Shown in pieces: positions 1 to 6,560 of a DNA stretch of 9,383 bases. Under the pieces are notes generated by a model that saw nothing but the letters and a program-made list of their open reading frames with translations, was not told where the DNA came from and made no database searches. The first letter of the stretch is position 1. Each line of letters opens with the position of its first letter. Position numbers and translations under genes: made by a program. Origin of the DNA: Candidatus Tayloriibacteriota bacterium (GTDB lineage: Bacteria; Patescibacteriota; Minisyncoccia; Phycocordibacterales; JAKAEA01). The DNA lies in contig JARIGY010000022.1 in assembly GCA_029288535.1 (NCBI GenBank), positions 1-9,383 on the forward strand, written 5' to 3'.

Positions 1-31
1 GTCGGCAGCGTCAGATGTGTATAAGAGACAG
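1..31 (+). other. Residual Nextera (Tn5) sequencing adapter
   Basis: These bases match the last 31 nt of the Illumina Nextera read-1 adapter and end in the 19-bp Tn5 mosaic end, AGATGTGTATAAGAGACAG (13-31). Genomic sequence starts at position 32, in the middle of ileS. This is a library artefact left at a contig end, not a transposon in the organism. Confidence 0.97.
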
Positions 32-276
32 TCCCAGCCCCAGCGGCGCGGCACGCGATAGCCCTGCATGGTCTTGAAGCGCGGGATCAGATCCTTCATC
101 GTGCCTCCGACCAGGTGGCCGTAATGCGGCAGGCCGGTGGCAAACGGCGGACCGTCATAAAAGACAAATTCGCCTTTCGGTGAATCCTTCTCAAGGGTTT
201 TTTTGAAAATATCCTTTTCCTTCCAAAAGGCCAAGGTCGCTTCTTCCCGCTTCGCTATGTCGCTTTTCTCTGGCAT
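32..276 (-). CDS. ileS: Isoleucyl-tRNA synthetase, N-terminal fragment
   Basis: Class Ia aminoacyl-tRNA synthetase that charges tRNA-Ile in the cytoplasm. The first 81 codons are present, plus two bases (GA) of the next. They start MPEKSDIAKREEATLAFWKE and contain the DGPPFATGLPHYGH block (residues 41-54) with the class I HIGH motif as HYGH (51-54), followed by the TMQGYRVPRRWGWD-type segment typical of IleRS rather than ValRS or LeuRS. The two leftover bases fit the expected Asp codon. The ATG at 276 is chosen because the family N-terminus (a short linker, then an E...FW...IF helix) begins there. No clear Shine-Dalgarno precedes it. The rest of the gene is missing because the contig ends in adapter, so the truncation is technical. 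A terminator-like hairpin lies 31 nt upstream, so the gene is either read through from that unit or started from an unrecognised promoter close to the ATG. Confidence 0.93.
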
Positions 277-307
277 ATATGGCTTCAATACTAGCATTTT
301 ACAAACG

Positions 308-334
308 AAAAGCCACTCGGGGTGAGTGGCTTTT
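308..334 (-). terminator. Terminator hairpin between the 64-codon small ORF and ileS
   Basis: A perfect 11-bp inverted repeat (AAAAGCCACTC at 308-318 and its complement at 324-334) encloses a 5-nt loop. On the minus strand the stem ends in TTTT, followed by CGTTTGT. It begins 4 nt after the stop codon of the small ORF (339-341). On the plus strand it is also followed by TTTT, so it could act in both directions. Because it lies between the upstream promoter and ileS, it could also serve as an attenuator, but no alternative antiterminator pairing was identified. Confidence 0.75.
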
Positions 335-338
335 AAAA

Positions 339-533
339 TTACGGATGGATCTGAGGAAGCGAGAGGCCCGTGAGAGATTGGTGGGCGACGGCTTGCTGAG
401 AAACATCGAACGTCGTTTGCAGGAGTTTGAAGAGGGAGAGAAAAGCATCTTCAAAGCCGTGGAAAAGACGAGGGATAAGGAGCTGTAGGAATATTAAAAG
501 CAGTCCAAACCCGATCGCTCTGAAAATTTTCAT
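339..533 (-). CDS. Candidate small hydrophobic protein, 64 aa, unknown function
   Basis: Unrecognised. The ORF begins MKIFRAIGFGLLLIFLQLLI: a short basic start, then a hydrophobic stretch at about residues 6-20 that could be one membrane helix. An amphipathic Leu/Phe-rich segment (about 27-40) and a polar tail ending in LPQIHP follow. Support for coding on this strand is positional: a near-consensus promoter upstream, and a stop codon 4 nt before a terminator hairpin. Against it, there is no Shine-Dalgarno before the ATG, although most genes in this window also lack one. The opposite strand carries a highly charged ORF (279-488), which is what the antisense of a Leu/Phe-rich protein would look like. 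If the ORF is not translated, the stretch 277-718 is a non-coding leader or RNA of about 380 nt. Confidence 0.5.
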   Translation of the reverse strand: MKIFRAIGFGLLLIFLQLLIPRLFHGFEDAFLSLFKLLQTTFDVSQQAVAHQSLTGLSLPQIHP

Positions 534-543
534 ATGATGAAAA

Positions 544-683
544 TGAGGTGGGTTTTACACTGTGCTGACGGCACAATGCTGGCTGATTCCAGATAACCCT
601 CCTCGTCGCCTCACGCGAGAAACATGCTGCCATCACGTAGGGAGAGAAAGAGAGTTATCGAATCCTTTCAAGGAACTCGTTAC
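544..683 (-). ncRNA. Candidate structured leader RNA upstream of the small ORF and ileS
   Basis: Downstream of the promoter, the minus-strand transcript can form several helices. (a) A small TCCT/AGGA hairpin with a TGAA loop at 663-674. (b) A long-range stem pairing 650-659 (GATAACTCTC) with 592-601 (GAGGGTTATC), 10 bp with one G-U. (c) A CTGG/CCAG hairpin just after it. (d) A perfect 8-bp hairpin (one G-U), CATTGTGC-CGTCA-GCACAGTG, at 558-578. The GGGTT in stem b could instead pair with AACCC at 550-554, which would give two mutually exclusive folds. I do not recognise a known riboswitch, T-box, tmRNA or RNase P signature. The start coordinate assumes transcription begins about 7 nt after the -10 box; the end is set at the last AACCC/ACCTC element before the ORF. 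Confidence 0.5.
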
Positions 684-689
684 TTATTT

Positions 690-717
690 ATTATATAACG
701 CTCAATAATAAAGTCAA
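690..717 (-). promoter_or_regulatory. Sigma70-type promoter for the small ORF / ileS leader
   Basis: On the minus strand a TTGACT -35 box (712-717), a 16-bp spacer and a perfect TATAAT -10 box (690-695) are seen, followed by an A/T-rich start region. This is the best promoter match in the window. The -35 box lies one base beyond the argS stop codon (719-721), so the unit is transcriptionally separable from argS although no terminator divides them. Confidence 0.8.
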
Positions 718-718
718 G

Positions 719-2458
719 CTACATCCTCTTCGGTACTTCTATGCCGAGCAGGTAGAGGCCGTTTTTGAGCGTCCAGAGGACGCCGGTTGTGAGGGCGACT
801 TTGTATGGCGAGCCGGGGTCTTTTGAGTTGACGATTTTGTTGGAAGCGTAATAGCTGTTGAATGCCGCGGCAAGCTCGGTGAGGTAGGTGGCGATGTACT
901 GCGGCGCGAATTCCCTTGCCGAGCGCTCTGCAACGGATGGAAAGCGGTACAGCATGCGCTCGAGCGGAAGCTCTGCGTCGGTTGAAAGCGCCTGCGGGTC
1001 GGCGGCAATGTGCTCCTTATCGGCTTTTTCCAAGACCGATCGCGCCCGGACATAGCTATACTGAAGATACGGGCCGGAGTCGCCCTCAAACGACAGCGAC
1101 TGCTCCGGATTGAAAATGATATCCTTGCCGATGGATTGCTTGAGGATGGAATATTTAACCGCAGCTCTGCCTACCAGTGTTTTGATTTCCGCTTTTTCTG
1201 AATCTGAATATTCCTGATCTTTTATTTTTTCTCCCACCATGGCTTCCATATCCTCGATGAGCGATTCGCCGGTGATAACGTTACCCTTGCGCGAGCTCAT
1301 CTTGCCCGACGCAAAGCGCAGCATGCCGTGACTGAGGTGCTTCGTCCTGTTTGCGATCTCCGGATAGATGTCACCGATAGCCATGAGCACGACTTTGAAA
1401 TAATCGTTCTGCTCGTTGGCGGTCACGATGATGGATTTGTCGAAATTCTCGTATTCGAATTTCCTGCGGGTCAGGCCAACTTCTTTTGCTTCATACGTCG
1501 GGAGGCCCTGGGAGGTGATGAATACGCGGTTGTGCAGGCCTTTTTTCTCGCCGGGGTAAATGATTGCGCCGTCGCTTTTTTCGAATATCCCCTGCTCAAG
1601 GCATTTCATAACGACATCGAAACCTTCGGCCGCGACTTCGCTTTCGAAGAAATGCAGGTCGACGCGCGTGTCGAGGCGGGCATAGAGCTCTTTGAAATAC
1701 GCAATGCTGATTTCCCTGCCCCACTCATAGAGCTTGTTGATGGCAGCGTCGCTTTTATCGAAAATCTTCTTATTGATGACTTTGATTTCTTCCTGGGCTT
1801 TCGGATCCTCTTCATACGCCCTGTTGCCGGCGCTGTAGGCCGCGCCCAATATTTCAATGTATGCTTTGGGCGAAGCGTTTTCAGGGATCTCATCTTTCAT
1901 ATTCATCACCGACCACAAGGTCTTGGCAACATGGAGTCCGATGTCGCCGCCGTAGCTTGCCCTAGTGAGCTTCGCGTCCTGCCATTCGAGAATGCGCGAG
2001 AGCGATTCGCCGATCGCGTTGTTGACCAGGTGCCCGATATGGAACGGCTTGAACGGGTTGAGGTTGGTGTGCTCGATAATGATTTTCTTATTCCAAAGGC
2101 TCATGCCTTTGCCGTACCAGGCGGTTTTCTCGATAGCTTCCGCGAGCGACTGCTGGAAGAATAATTTGGTGAGGTAAAAATTGATGAAGCCCGGGCGCAC
2201 CGCTTCGACTTTGGCAATAGTCTTGTTGTGCGACGTCCTGATCTCTTCCTGGATGGCCGCCACTATTCTCTCGGCCATATCGAACGGAGTTTTGATGGAG
2301 GCGCCGAGCTGTTTGCCAAGAAGCATGGCGACGTTGGTCGAAAAATCGCCGAACTTAGTATCGGCCGGATGGTCGAACTGGATCGTCACCATGTCTGCGG
2401 GCACGCCCATCTCCTTGAGGGCCCGTGCTGTTATGTCTCGCAATGTTTCTTGGATCAT
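719..2458 (-). CDS. argS: Arginyl-tRNA synthetase
   Basis: Class Ia synthetase that charges tRNA-Arg; 579 aa, a normal length. The N-terminal additional domain carries GDFSTNVAM (residues 37-45). The HIGH motif is intact as FHIGH (139-143) within the ArgRS signature NLNPFKPFHIGHLVNN. A recognisable KMSK-type motif, KMSSRKG (386-392), is present, whereas many ArgRS such as that of E. coli have lost it. The DALR-type anticodon-binding domain starts near GPYLQYSYVRARS (462-474), and the protein ends in the typical LGIEVPKRM. The start at 2458 is chosen because MIQETLRDITARAL matches the family N-terminus. The same frame stays open for another 95 codons upstream, but that stretch is out-of-frame dut sequence. 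The ATG follows the dut stop after one base, so translation is probably coupled. No Shine-Dalgarno is visible. Confidence 0.96.
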   Translation of the reverse strand: MIQETLRDITARALKEMGVPADMVTIQFDHPADTKFGDFSTNVAMLLGKQLGASIKTPFDMAERIVAAIQEEIRTSHNKTIAKVEAVRPGFINFYLTKLFFQQSLAEAIEKTAWYGKGMSLWNKKIIIEHTNLNPFKPFHIGHLVNNAIGESLSRILEWQDAKLTRASYGGDIGLHVAKTLWSVMNMKDEIPENASPKAYIEILGAAYSAGNRAYEEDPKAQEEIKVINKKIFDKSDAAINKLYEWGREISIAYFKELYARLDTRVDLHFFESEVAAEGFDVVMKCLEQGIFEKSDGAIIYPGEKKGLHNRVFITSQGLPTYEAKEVGLTRRKFEYENFDKSIIVTANEQNDYFKVVLMAIGDIYPEIANRTKHLSHGMLRFASGKMSSRKGNVITGESLIEDMEAMVGEKIKDQEYSDSEKAEIKTLVGRAAVKYSILKQSIGKDIIFNPEQSLSFEGDSGPYLQYSYVRARSVLEKADKEHIAADPQALSTDAELPLERMLYRFPSVAERSAREFAPQYIATYLTELAAAFNSYYASNKIVNSKDPGSPYKVALTTGVLWTLKNGLYLLGIEVPKRM

Positions 2459-2459
2459 A

Positions 2460-2888
2460 TTATTTTTTGCCGGTACTGCCGAACGCTCCGGCACCCCGGC
2501 TTGAATCTGAAAGTTCGGCCACTTCCTCGAGCATAGGAATCTCAACCGGCAGGATAACCAGCTGTGCAACCTTATCGCCTTTTTCGACGGTGTAAGCTTT
2601 ATCCGAGAGATTGACCAAATGTACGTTATATTCGCCGCGATATCCAGCATCGAATACGCCACCCATAGTGTGAAGTCCGGCTTTGGAAATACTTGATTTA
2701 TCTTTGACGATACCGGCAAAACCTGTCGGAAATTCCAATGCAAAGCCGTTCATAAAGCGATGATGCGCTCCCGGTTCTACCGTAACCGTTTCCAAAGAAT
2801 AGAGATCCATGCCAACATCGCCAGGGTGGGCGTAGCTCGGAAGTTTCGCGTCGGGATGCAGCTTTTTTACCTTCAAACGTACTGCCAT
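2460..2888 (-). CDS. dut: dUTP diphosphatase (dUTPase)
   Basis: Trimeric-type dUTPase that hydrolyses dUTP to dUMP and pyrophosphate, keeping uracil out of DNA and feeding ThyX. All five family motifs can be seen in the 142 residues: motif 1 HPGDVGMDL (21-29); motif 2 KDKSSIS (62-68), in place of the common RSG form; motif 3 GGVFDAGYRGEY (76-87), with the catalytic Asp80 and substrate-stacking Tyr83; motif 4 KGDKVAQL (103-110); and the C-terminal P-loop-like motif 5 RGAGAFGSTG (131-140). The length is that of ordinary single-domain enzymes. It lies 26 nt after the 127-aa unknown gene and one base before argS. The start at 2888 matches the usual N-terminus; no Shine-Dalgarno is evident. It belongs functionally with dcd, thyX and tmk in the same row. 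Confidence 0.96.
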   Translation of the reverse strand: MAVRLKVKKLHPDAKLPSYAHPGDVGMDLYSLETVTVEPGAHHRFMNGFALEFPTGFAGIVKDKSSISKAGLHTMGGVFDAGYRGEYNVHLVNLSDKAYTVEKGDKVAQLVILPVEIPMLEEVAELSDSSRGAGAFGSTGKK

Positions 2889-2914
2889 GGCAAAAGCTTA
2901 GCATTACTAATTCA

Positions 2915-3298
2915 TTATTCCAAACACATGTCGAGCATGGACAGCAATCGCTGCTTTTCCGACTCGGCAACTTCTCCTGTCCCCACAGACGCTTCCACCT
3001 CATGCTGAGCCTCCAATATAGATTCAATTTTCTTACCTATCGTTTCAAATTGTTCTTCACCAAGATATTTTTTGAGTTCGCTGCCAGCCAAATCCATGTG
3101 CATTCTGAGTATGGAAATTTGAGAATGAAAACACTGAATCCACCCATTTTTATTCGAATAGCTTTTTGAGGCTGCATATTCGTCCTCTATCATCTGCCGC
3201 GCATTCTTTATATATTCCTCAAGAACGATGAATGATTCATTCCCCGATATGTCTTCATGAGTCGAGGGAATTTCAATTGATGGTATTTCTATGGTCAT
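2915..3298 (-). CDS. Unknown 127-aa protein within the dTMP gene row
   Basis: Unrecognised. The product looks soluble and acidic, mostly alpha-helical from about residue 22 onward, with no signal peptide or membrane segment. The N-terminus has a tandem pentapeptide, IEIPS-IEIPS (residues 3-12), encoded by different codons in each copy. Three amphipathic stretches follow (about 23-48, 57-78 and 83-103), then a polar linker and a short C-terminal helix. Two Cys residues (56 and 125) are isolated and do not form a metal site. The ATG follows the glyA stop after only 2 nt, which argues for real, coupled expression, and a weak purine stretch (AAAAAAGAAA) precedes it. The bases look more A/T-rich than in the flanking enzymes. 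Its position between glyA and dut suggests co-expression with nucleotide metabolism, but nothing in the sequence shows what it does. Confidence 0.75.
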   Translation of the reverse strand: MTIEIPSIEIPSTHEDISGNESFIVLEEYIKNARQMIEDEYAASKSYSNKNGWIQCFHSQISILRMHMDLAGSELKKYLGEEQFETIGKKIESILEAQHEVEASVGTGEVAESEKQRLLSMLDMCLE

Positions 3299-3300
3299 GG

Positions 3301-4506
3301 TTATTTCTTTTTTCTTAATGTCCTATCGATAATGCCCGCTATCTTCTTCATATCTTTCTCTTTCTTGCCGCGCGTCGTCTCAGCCGCTGTTCCCAAACGG
3401 ATCCCAGAAGGATCCATCGGCGAGCGCGTTTCGTTCGGGATCGTATTCTTGTTCACGATGATGCCGGCCTCCTCGAGCAGGTCGCTCGCCTCTTTGCCGC
3501 CAAGGCCTTTGCCGCCGAGCCACGTATCCATGAGGATGAGGTGACTATCGGTGCCACCGGAAATGATTTTCCAGCCGAGCTTCTGCAATTCATCAGCCAA
3601 TGTTTCAGCATTCTTCAAAACTTGCTTTGCATATTTTTTGTACGCAGGCGTCATAGCTTCCTTAAGAGCCACGGCAACAGCAGCGATCTGATTTAAGTGC
3701 GGACCGCCTTGAAGGCCGGGAAATACCGCTTTGTCGATGAGCTCTGCTATGCTTTTCTTTTCGCCTTTCGCATTGGCGATCGTGACATTCTTGTTTGAAA
3801 AAATCATCGCACTTCGCGGGCCGCGCAAGGTTTTATGCACGGTCGTCGTAACCACATCGGCGTACTCAAACGGGCTCGGGTACGCTTCTCCGGCCACAAG
3901 CCCGGCAAAATGAGACATGTCCACCATGAGCAGAGCGCCCGAAGCATCGGCGATCTCGCGAAATTTTTTGAAATCAACCCGGCGCGGATATGCCGTAAAA
4001 CCGGCTACAATAATAGTTGGTTTATTTTCTACGGCAATCTTTTTGATCTCTTCGTAATCGAGCATTTCTGTGTCCGCATTTACGCCATATGGCACTTGCA
4101 CCCAGAATTTACCGGTCGCCGAAACTTTGTGGCCGTGCGTCAAATGCCCGCCGTTATCTAAACTCATACCCATAATCTTCCCGCCTTGCGGTACAAGCGC
4201 CGTATAGACAGCGACGTTTGCCGGCGAACCGGAAAGCGGCTGCACATTCACATGCCACTTTTCTGGAGATAATTTAAAAAGCTTGAGCGCCCGAGTTTGA
4301 GCCAGCAGCTCTATCTTGTCTACGAAGGTCTGACCTCCGTAATATCGCTTGCCCGGATAGCCTTCGGCATATTTGTTGGTAAGCTCAGAACCCAAAGCTT
4401 TCAAAACATCGTCGGACACATAATTTTCGGAAGCGATAAGATTGATAACCTTTTTCTGTCGGGCTTTCTCGAGCTTGATGAGTTTTTCTATTTCCTTGTC
4501 TTTCAT
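3301..4506 (-). CDS. glyA: Serine hydroxymethyltransferase
   Basis: PLP enzyme that converts serine and tetrahydrofolate to glycine and 5,10-methylene-tetrahydrofolate, the carbon donor for ThyX. Its 401 aa are slightly short compared with typical bacterial enzymes (about 415-430). It has LIASENYVS (23-31), the substrate-site segment NKYAEGYPGKRYYGG (44-58) with the conserved Glu48, the folate/PLP region GGHLTHG (119-125), the cofactor-contacting DMSHFAGL (196-203) and the PLP Schiff-base Lys225 in HKTLRGPR. The substrate-carboxylate Arg is R370 in GIRLGT. Some usually fixed positions differ: Val223 replaces the Thr before HK, and GPRSA replaces GPRGG. The active-site residues remain, so I expect a working enzyme. 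It follows tmk by 37 nt, which hold a possible promoter, and precedes the unknown 127-aa gene by 2 nt. Confidence 0.96.
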   Translation of the reverse strand: MKDKEIEKLIKLEKARQKKVINLIASENYVSDDVLKALGSELTNKYAEGYPGKRYYGGQTFVDKIELLAQTRALKLFKLSPEKWHVNVQPLSGSPANVAVYTALVPQGGKIMGMSLDNGGHLTHGHKVSATGKFWVQVPYGVNADTEMLDYEEIKKIAVENKPTIIVAGFTAYPRRVDFKKFREIADASGALLMVDMSHFAGLVAGEAYPSPFEYADVVTTTVHKTLRGPRSAMIFSNKNVTIANAKGEKKSIAELIDKAVFPGLQGGPHLNQIAAVAVALKEAMTPAYKKYAKQVLKNAETLADELQKLGWKIISGGTDSHLILMDTWLGGKGLGGKEASDLLEEAGIIVNKNTIPNETRSPMDPSGIRLGTAAETTRGKKEKDMKKIAGIIDRTLRKKK

Positions 4507-4530
4507 GCGTTTTGGTTAATGGGTAAATTA

Positions 4531-4559
4531 ATTCTACCACAAACTACTTTTTCTGTTTC
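4531..4559 (-). promoter_or_regulatory. glyA: Possible extended -10 promoter for glyA
   Basis: In the 37-nt gap after tmk the minus strand reads TGTGGTAGAAT: a TAGAAT -10 box (4531-4536) directly preceded by TGG, an extended -10. The -35 element is weak: GAAACA at 17 bp spacing (4554-4559), or TTGAAA at 19 bp. This would let glyA, the unknown gene, dut and argS be transcribed independently of dcd-thyX-tmk. Confidence 0.4.
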
Positions 4560-5254
4560 AAAATATATCTTGAGACTACGAAAAAGATCTTTTCATGGAT
4601 TTCCTCGCGCGAAAGTATTTCATGGTTTTCTGAACACTCGATTTGCATCCATGTATTATTCTCCTGCACAATCTTGACTGCACTCTTTTGGCTATCTTGT
4701 AGGTGCTTAATATCATTTTCCGCAAGATCTTTTTTACCTTCAAGATATTTTTTCTTTGAAGCGAGAGATTTTTCCTGAAGGAGTTTGAAACTCAAATCGA
4801 TAGGTAGATGCAAATAAATAATGGCAGTAGGTCGAGGAATACCGAACACTGAATGTTCCATCATATCGAGCCATTTCAAAAAAGCGATGCGTTCTTTTTC
4901 ATCGCGAAGTTTTCCTCCCTGATGAATTTGGTTTGAACTGACATAGCGATCGGCAATAACCGTATAACCCTGATCGAGCCATTTTTTGATCTGCGCACTC
5001 GATTCCCATCGATCGGCAGCATACAGCACTGACGCAATGTGTGGATCAACCTGAATAAACTGTCCGTACTTTCCTGCCAGGCATTCACCAATGAGTTTGC
5101 CGAAAAAATTTCTATCGTATGCGGGAAAATCTATTTTCTTTACTTTTATTTTTGCTTTCTGAAGACGTTTTACGAGGAGCGCAGTCTGTGTCGCCTTTCC
5201 CGATCCGTCCGTGCCATCGATCACAATAAATTTCCCTTTCTTTGGTTCTGGCAT
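4544..5254 (-). CDS. tmk: Thymidylate kinase (dTMP kinase)
   Basis: P-loop kinase that phosphorylates dTMP to dTDP with ATP. It has 236 aa from the chosen start, longer than the E. coli enzyme (213 aa). The Walker A loop is GTDGSGKATQ (14-23), with Ala21 where many kinases have Ser or Thr, next to Thr22. Other landmarks are FPAYDR (43-48), YAADRW (78-83) with the dTMP-binding Arg, and the ADRYVSSNQ block (101-109) with the DRY motif typical of Tmk. A lysine-rich lid-like segment (roughly residues 160-175) follows PTAIIYLHLP. I chose ATG 5254, four nt after the thyX stop, because MPEPKKGKFIVIDG is the natural start. An upstream in-frame ATG would add 18 residues overlapping thyX. Substrate assignment rests on the family motifs and on the neighbouring thyX. 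Confidence 0.93.
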   Translation of the reverse strand: MPEPKKGKFIVIDGTDGSGKATQTALLVKRLQKAKIKVKKIDFPAYDRNFFGKLIGECLAGKYGQFIQVDPHIASVLYAADRWESSAQIKKWLDQGYTVIADRYVSSNQIHQGGKLRDEKERIAFLKWLDMMEHSVFGIPRPTAIIYLHLPIDLSFKLLQEKSLASKKKYLEGKKDLAENDIKHLQDSQKSAVKIVQENNTWMQIECSENHEILSREEIHEKIFFVVSRYILKQKK

Positions 5255-5258
5255 AGGG

Positions 5259-6551
5259 TTATTTTTTCTCGCGAATATCTTGAAGACCTCGTCGCACATC
5301 CCAATCATCTTTATCCAAGTCCGGATGAAGTACCAAGTCCGGCAAAGCTTTTTTCATCCCTGCATACATTTTGTGCGCGACTTCTCGAAGCGTAGCATGA
5401 ACAAGTTTCCCTGACCGGAGTTCCATGGTATAGACGGCAGCCGGCAAACCATAGGTCACTTTGCAAGTCACATTGAAACCCATCGCAACATAGTATTGCA
5501 ATTCTTCTTTCGTTCCCTTCAAAGCTTCGATCGCTTTGATTTGATCTTTGATAAGCTGCTTGGCTTTTTTCTGAAGGTCGGCAGGAAGCTGGCTTATATA
5601 CCACTCATGAAAACCGAACTTTGTAGTAAGGAGCGGCATGCGGCAGACGCCGTTGCGATGCCGCTGCACATCGCGGAATGATCCGAAGTCGATCAAAAAT
5701 TCAAAGCTCACCCCGCCAAGCTCGGCCAAAAACAATGGCAAGTTTGTCTTGATTGGCCGCTTTGTGACGATTTGTTTATATTCTTTAAGGTCAGCATTCT
5801 TGAAACCGATCTTTGTAACAAAAGGATGCTTTTGTTTTAGATTCAAATAATAAGTATATTTTTCTGAAATGAGTTTGCGGTAATTTTCCTGCTCCGGATA
5901 TTCCTTATGTCCAAAGCTGTGCGCATATTTTGTCTTGAGCTTGTTGTGAATTTCTGCTGCTACATCCTGCACTTCCTTCAGCGGATAATATTTGAGAAGC
6001 GAAAGTTTGTCGTGCGCCTGACGAAGGTTTGTGTGCCACGAAAGCTGGGTCGTGGCGCCTGCAGGCAAAAACCCGCGCATGATATCGAAAACCCTGGCTT
6101 TGATCGCTCGGTCATAGACAGCTTCATCTTCCGTATCCTTTCGAGCATATTTTTGTTTCAAATATACTTCAAGCGCCGGCTGGCTTTCGACATAAAACCT
6201 CATCCACGCATCGAGCACGGCTTTCGACTGCTTCGTTTTAAGCGGATCGACAATAAGCTGCTTGGACATATCAATATAGCGCGAACTCGTTTCCTGACCG
6301 GAATAAAGCGGCCAATCCTGGATGGCTTTTGCCACAAGCATAGAGACGCCTTCGATAAAAACTGTCGTAGACCCGCAGTCCGCTATCGAGGCATGGCCAT
6401 AGCCCACATAGAAACGCTCCATGAATTTACCCGAACCGGACGCCTGAACTTTCTTTGCATGCTCCTCAACCGACTGGCCGCTTCTCGAATACAGAGCTTG
6501 GAGCATCGCCATATCTTCAGGGGCAAATTCATCGTAAATGAATGTCTTCAT
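5259..6551 (-). CDS. thyX: Two-module ThyX-like flavin-dependent thymidylate synthase
   Basis: ThyX methylates dUMP to dTMP using methylene-tetrahydrofolate, FAD and NADPH. This protein has 430 aa, about twice the usual 220-250, and reads as two ThyX-like halves. The N-half has GHASIADCGSTTVFIEGVS (52-70), an SSRY segment (89-92) and a late block, RGFLPAGATTQLSWHTNLRQ (159-178), resembling the dUMP-binding region. Where RHR is expected it has DWP (79-81). The C-half has GGVSFEFLIDFGSFRDVQRHR (279-299), including the RHR triplet (297-299), but lacks the following Ser residues of the usual RHRxxS...SxR signature. Its late block, GLPAAVYTMELRSGKLVHATL (368-388), lacks the Asn of the N-half. It lies 9 nt after dcd and 4 nt before tmk. 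Thymidylate synthesis is very likely from context, but direct evidence for activity of this split-motif form is not visible in sequence. Confidence 0.9.
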   Translation of the reverse strand: MKTFIYDEFAPEDMAMLQALYSRSGQSVEEHAKKVQASGSGKFMERFYVGYGHASIADCGSTTVFIEGVSMLVAKAIQDWPLYSGQETSSRYIDMSKQLIVDPLKTKQSKAVLDAWMRFYVESQPALEVYLKQKYARKDTEDEAVYDRAIKARVFDIMRGFLPAGATTQLSWHTNLRQAHDKLSLLKYYPLKEVQDVAAEIHNKLKTKYAHSFGHKEYPEQENYRKLISEKYTYYLNLKQKHPFVTKIGFKNADLKEYKQIVTKRPIKTNLPLFLAELGGVSFEFLIDFGSFRDVQRHRNGVCRMPLLTTKFGFHEWYISQLPADLQKKAKQLIKDQIKAIEALKGTKEELQYYVAMGFNVTCKVTYGLPAAVYTMELRSGKLVHATLREVAHKMYAGMKKALPDLVLHPDLDKDDWDVRRGLQDIREKK

Positions 6552-6560
6552 GAAAGAATA

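Noticed and set aside
1..31. Transposon end or mobile element
   Set aside because: It is the engineered Tn5 mosaic end with the Illumina adapter extension, at a contig terminus, so it is a library artefact.
279..488. Plus-strand charged ORF of 69 codons
   Set aside because: It runs through the terminator hairpin, has no promoter or ribosome site, and its Lys/Glu/Arg-rich composition is what the antisense of the Leu/Phe-rich minus-strand ORF gives.
579..600. Plus-strand GGCTGATTC resembling the 5' end of tmRNA
   Set aside because: The following TGGATTCGACGG, a tag reading frame and a 3' T-arm with CCA are all absent. The match is short and probably chance.
277..718. T-box riboswitch upstream of ileS
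   Set aside because: The conserved AGGGTGGNACCGCG antiterminator sequence and a specifier-loop stem I were not found on the minus strand.
1328..2164. Plus-strand ORF of 278 codons
   Set aside because: It lies entirely inside argS, which is certain from its motifs. The product matches no family and reads as an antisense shadow.
2459..2743. Longer argS reading frame with 95 extra N-terminal residues
   Set aside because: The extension is out-of-frame dut sequence without homology to ArgRS. The ATG at 2458 gives the family N-terminus.
5255..5308. Upstream ATG adding 18 residues to Tmk
   Set aside because: It overlaps the thyX end, adds no family sequence, and MPEPKKGKFIVIDG places the P-loop at the usual distance from the start.
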